A stretch of DNA of 64,000 nt from Paenibacillus sp. HWE-109 (GTDB taxonomy: Bacteria > Bacillota > Bacilli > Paenibacillales > NBRC-103111): contig NZ_CP091881.1 in NCBI RefSeq assembly GCF_022163125.1, positions 4,898,001 to 4,962,000 on the forward strand, in the 5' to 3' direction. The notes below the pieces were generated by a model. It did no database searches, had not been told where the DNA came from, and saw only the letters and a program-made list of their open reading frames with translations. The number at the start of each line of letters is the position of its first letter. Within the stretch, counting starts at the first letter, position 1. A program made the translations under genes and the position numbers. This document shows positions 62,210 through 64,000 of this stretch, one piece after another.

Positions 62210-64000
62210 TTAAAACATAAGGTGATACTGTTCTCCAGGTTGTGTGTCAAATTCCAAAGTGTCATTGTCAATACTCGTTGGAATTGACTTTTTCAGGCTA
62301 TGAACTTCAATTCCCACTTCAAAATTATATCTTACCCGGCATCGCCGGCCCAGTTTGGAATGGATGATCGCTTTAACTAAAGCACTGTCACTCCAATGGA
62401 GTTCCAGCTCAAATCCATTCCTTGCGCAAATGCCGCTAATGCTTCCGTTCGCCCACTGAGCAGGAAGCGCCGGCAGCAGCCGGATTTCATCTTCATCACT
62501 TTGCATAATCATTTCTACAATGCCTGCTGCCGCCCCGAAATTCCCGTCGATTTGAAAGGGAGGATGATTGTCAAAAAGATTTTTATGCGTAGAGTAAGTA
62601 AATAGCGTCTTGATATACTGATTGGCCAGTTCGCCTTCTCCCAAATGCGCCCATAAGTTAATGATCCAGGCGCAGCTCCAACCTGTATGTCCACCTCCAT
62701 TCTGAAGTCTTCTGTCCAGTGTTGTTCTGGCAGCTGCTAACAGATCCGGTGTCTTACGGCTTATACTGTGCCCTGGAAACAGACCAAACAAGTGCGAGAT
62801 ATGACGGTGCCCCAGTTCCGTCTCCTCATGATCCTCAAGCCATTCTTGAAGTTGTCCATATTTTCCGACTTGCATCGGAGGCAATTGTGAACGTTTCCGA
62901 ATAAGCAGCTCCCTGAAAGCATCGTCAACTCCAAGCTCCTCGCATGCCCGGATGCAGTTTTCGAACAGATCGTCAATGATTTGAACGGCCATTGTTGGAC
63001 TCATATCGATTGCAGTTTGCGTACCATCCGCCGCTAAGAACCTATTCTCAGGCGATGTGGCCGGACCGGTGACAAGCCAACCGTAATGCGGATGCTCGAT
63101 CATGAAATCAAGATAGAACATGGCAGCTTCCTTCATGAACGGATAAGCCCTTTGCTTCAACAACTCCTTATCCCCTGTAAACAAATAATGATCCCAATAA
63201 TGTCGGCTAAGCCATGCCGCACCTTCCTGCCAGAGCAGTGAGGAAGTTGCCCGTAGCGACGTATTAAGCCAAGGGTTTGTCCGTGTGCTAAGCACCATTC
63301 CATTGCAGCCATAGCGCTCTTGGGCTGCTTTGCGTCCCGGCTCGATGAGTGAATCCAATAGATCAAATAAAGGTTCGTGCAGCTCGGATAAGTTGCATGT
63401 TTCGGCATGCCAATAATTCATTTGCGTGTTAATGTTAATCGTATAATCCGAGAACCAGGGAGGCGTAAAACTGTCATTCCAAATGCCTTGCAAATTAGCC
63501 GGCATCGTCCTTTGCCGTGAACTGGAGATTAACAAATAACGGCCATACTGAACATATAATGCCGTTAGATAGGAATCTTCTTGACCGGATTTCACTTGTA
63601 AAAGGCGTTCATCCGTAGGAAGCTCTTGATACCTATCCTCGCCCAAATCGATATCCATGCGTTGAAACAAGATTTGGTAGTCGTTAATGTGATCCGCTCT
63701 CAATTGTTCCCACGATTTCATACCTGCCATGTGAAGCAGCGATTGGTTCGCACCTTGCGGATCCTTATGACGATAGTTTGTATTTGCAGTTACATAAACT
63801 GTAATTGCCTTGCATGCACTGAATATGACGGACTCACTTGTTGAGAAGCATTTCCCCCCATCGGCATACACTTCAATACTTGCATCAAACTTTACACCTT
63901 CGTACTCACACTGGCCACGGAGAGCAAGACCGCTTGCGCCGTTCTGATATACGCTTGCGCCGGATTCACGCGCCATTCGGATACAGCCGCTCAGAGTCGG
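62210..64000 (-). CDS. GH95-family alpha-L-fucosidase (5' end outside window)
   Basis: The frame is open to the right edge, so the N-terminus is missing; an internal ATG at 63976 is not a likely start. The GH95 core is intact: QRTMPANLQGIWNDSFTPPW, ININTQMNYWHAE with the two Asn that assist catalysis, the acid Glu region VTGPATSPEN, GHRHISHLFG, and PPFQIDGNFGAAAG with the base Asp. It ends without binding or SLH modules. It should hydrolyse alpha-1,2-fucose or alpha-L-galactose termini; cell location cannot be told without the N-terminus. It lies 182 bp upstream of the LplB-type gene and is the enzyme of the second sugar set. Confidence 0.92.
   Translation of the reverse strand, partial: PTLSGCIRMARESGASVYQNGASGLALRGQCEYEGVKFDASIEVYADGGKCFSTSESVIFSACKAITVYVTANTNYRHKDPQGANQSLLHMAGMKSWEQLRADHINDYQILFQRMDIDLGEDRYQELPTDERLLQVKSGQEDSYLTALYVQYGRYLLISSSRQRTMPANLQGIWNDSFTPPWFSDYTININTQMNYWHAETCNLSELHEPLFDLLDSLIEPGRKAAQERYGCNGMVLSTRTNPWLNTSLRATSSLLWQEGAAWLSRHYWDHYLFTGDKELLKQRAYPFMKEAAMFYLDFMIEHPHYGWLVTGPATSPENRFLAADGTQTAIDMSPTMAVQIIDDLFENCIRACEELGVDDAFRELLIRKRSQLPPMQVGKYGQLQEWLEDHEETELGHRHISHLFGLFPGHSISRKTPDLLAAARTTLDRRLQNGGGHTGWSCAWIINLWAHLGEGELANQYIKTLFTYSTHKNLFDNHPPFQIDGNFGAAAGIVEMIMQSDEDEIRLLPALPAQWANGSISGICARNGFELELHWSDSALVKAIIHSKLGRRCRVRYNFEVGIEVHSLKKSIPTSIDNDTLEFDTQPGEQYHLMF

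Overview
The window looks like a chromosome segment of a Paenibacillus-type Bacillota. The signs are very long secreted enzymes ending in S-layer homology (SLH) repeats, YesM/YesN-style sensor kinase and AraC-type response regulator pairs, CUT1 sugar ABC importers without their own ATPase, strong AGGAGG-type ribosome binding sites, and moderate GC. I saw no rRNA, tRNA or CRISPR array. Nearly every gene is on the minus strand; the clear exception is a small secreted lectin at 39 kb.

Region 1 (1-32.4 kb) reads as a Gram-positive polysaccharide utilisation locus. In transcription order it has two CUT1 permeases, a cytosolic GH42 beta-galactosidase, a sensor kinase, a small unknown ORF, a response regulator and a sugar-binding lipoprotein. 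Four giant secreted enzymes follow: GH30+GH43 (beta-1,6- and beta-1,3-galactanase signature), GH29, divergent GH95-like+GH110, and a second GH29 cut by the window edge. Three of the four carry SLH anchors. The set suggests surface trimming of a galactan-backbone glycan with fucose and alpha-galactose side groups, such as a type II arabinogalactan or a host-like glycan, followed by import and beta-galactosidase action inside the cell. A shared direct-repeat element precedes both the permease and the binding-protein genes.

Region 2 (32.5-38.6 kb) is a tight six-gene operon: GT2 glycosyltransferase, class III aminotransferase, zinc alcohol dehydrogenase, MFS transporter, DUF1349 protein and HAD phosphatase. 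The aminotransferase, phosphatase and dehydrogenase trio resembles the logic of azasugar (nojirimycin-type) biosynthesis, which would place a possible glycosidase-inhibitor pathway beside a glycosidase locus. This is inference.

Region 3 (39-42 kb) holds a ricin-fold lectin, a small DUF3955 membrane protein, a sugar isomerase/epimerase-like TIM barrel and a PhyH-type dioxygenase.

Region 4 (42-53 kb) is the most unusual part: a PrsA/SurA-like foldase, a cohesin-like+SLH anchor protein, a 1582-residue protein with internal SLH repeats, a GH16-like fold, a cohesin and a type I dockerin, and a parallel beta-helix protein with cohesin and dockerin. Together they look like a minimal, self-assembling, S-layer-tethered cellulosome-like complex. 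A truncated paralogue remnant lies downstream.

Region 5 (53-64 kb) has an AraC regulator, a decayed IS1182-like transposase, and a second sugar utilisation set (response regulator, sensor kinase, binding lipoprotein, two permeases, canonical GH95 fucosidase running off the right edge). A palindromic element upstream of the region 5 operons also occurs upstream of the cohesin/dockerin operon, suggesting common control.
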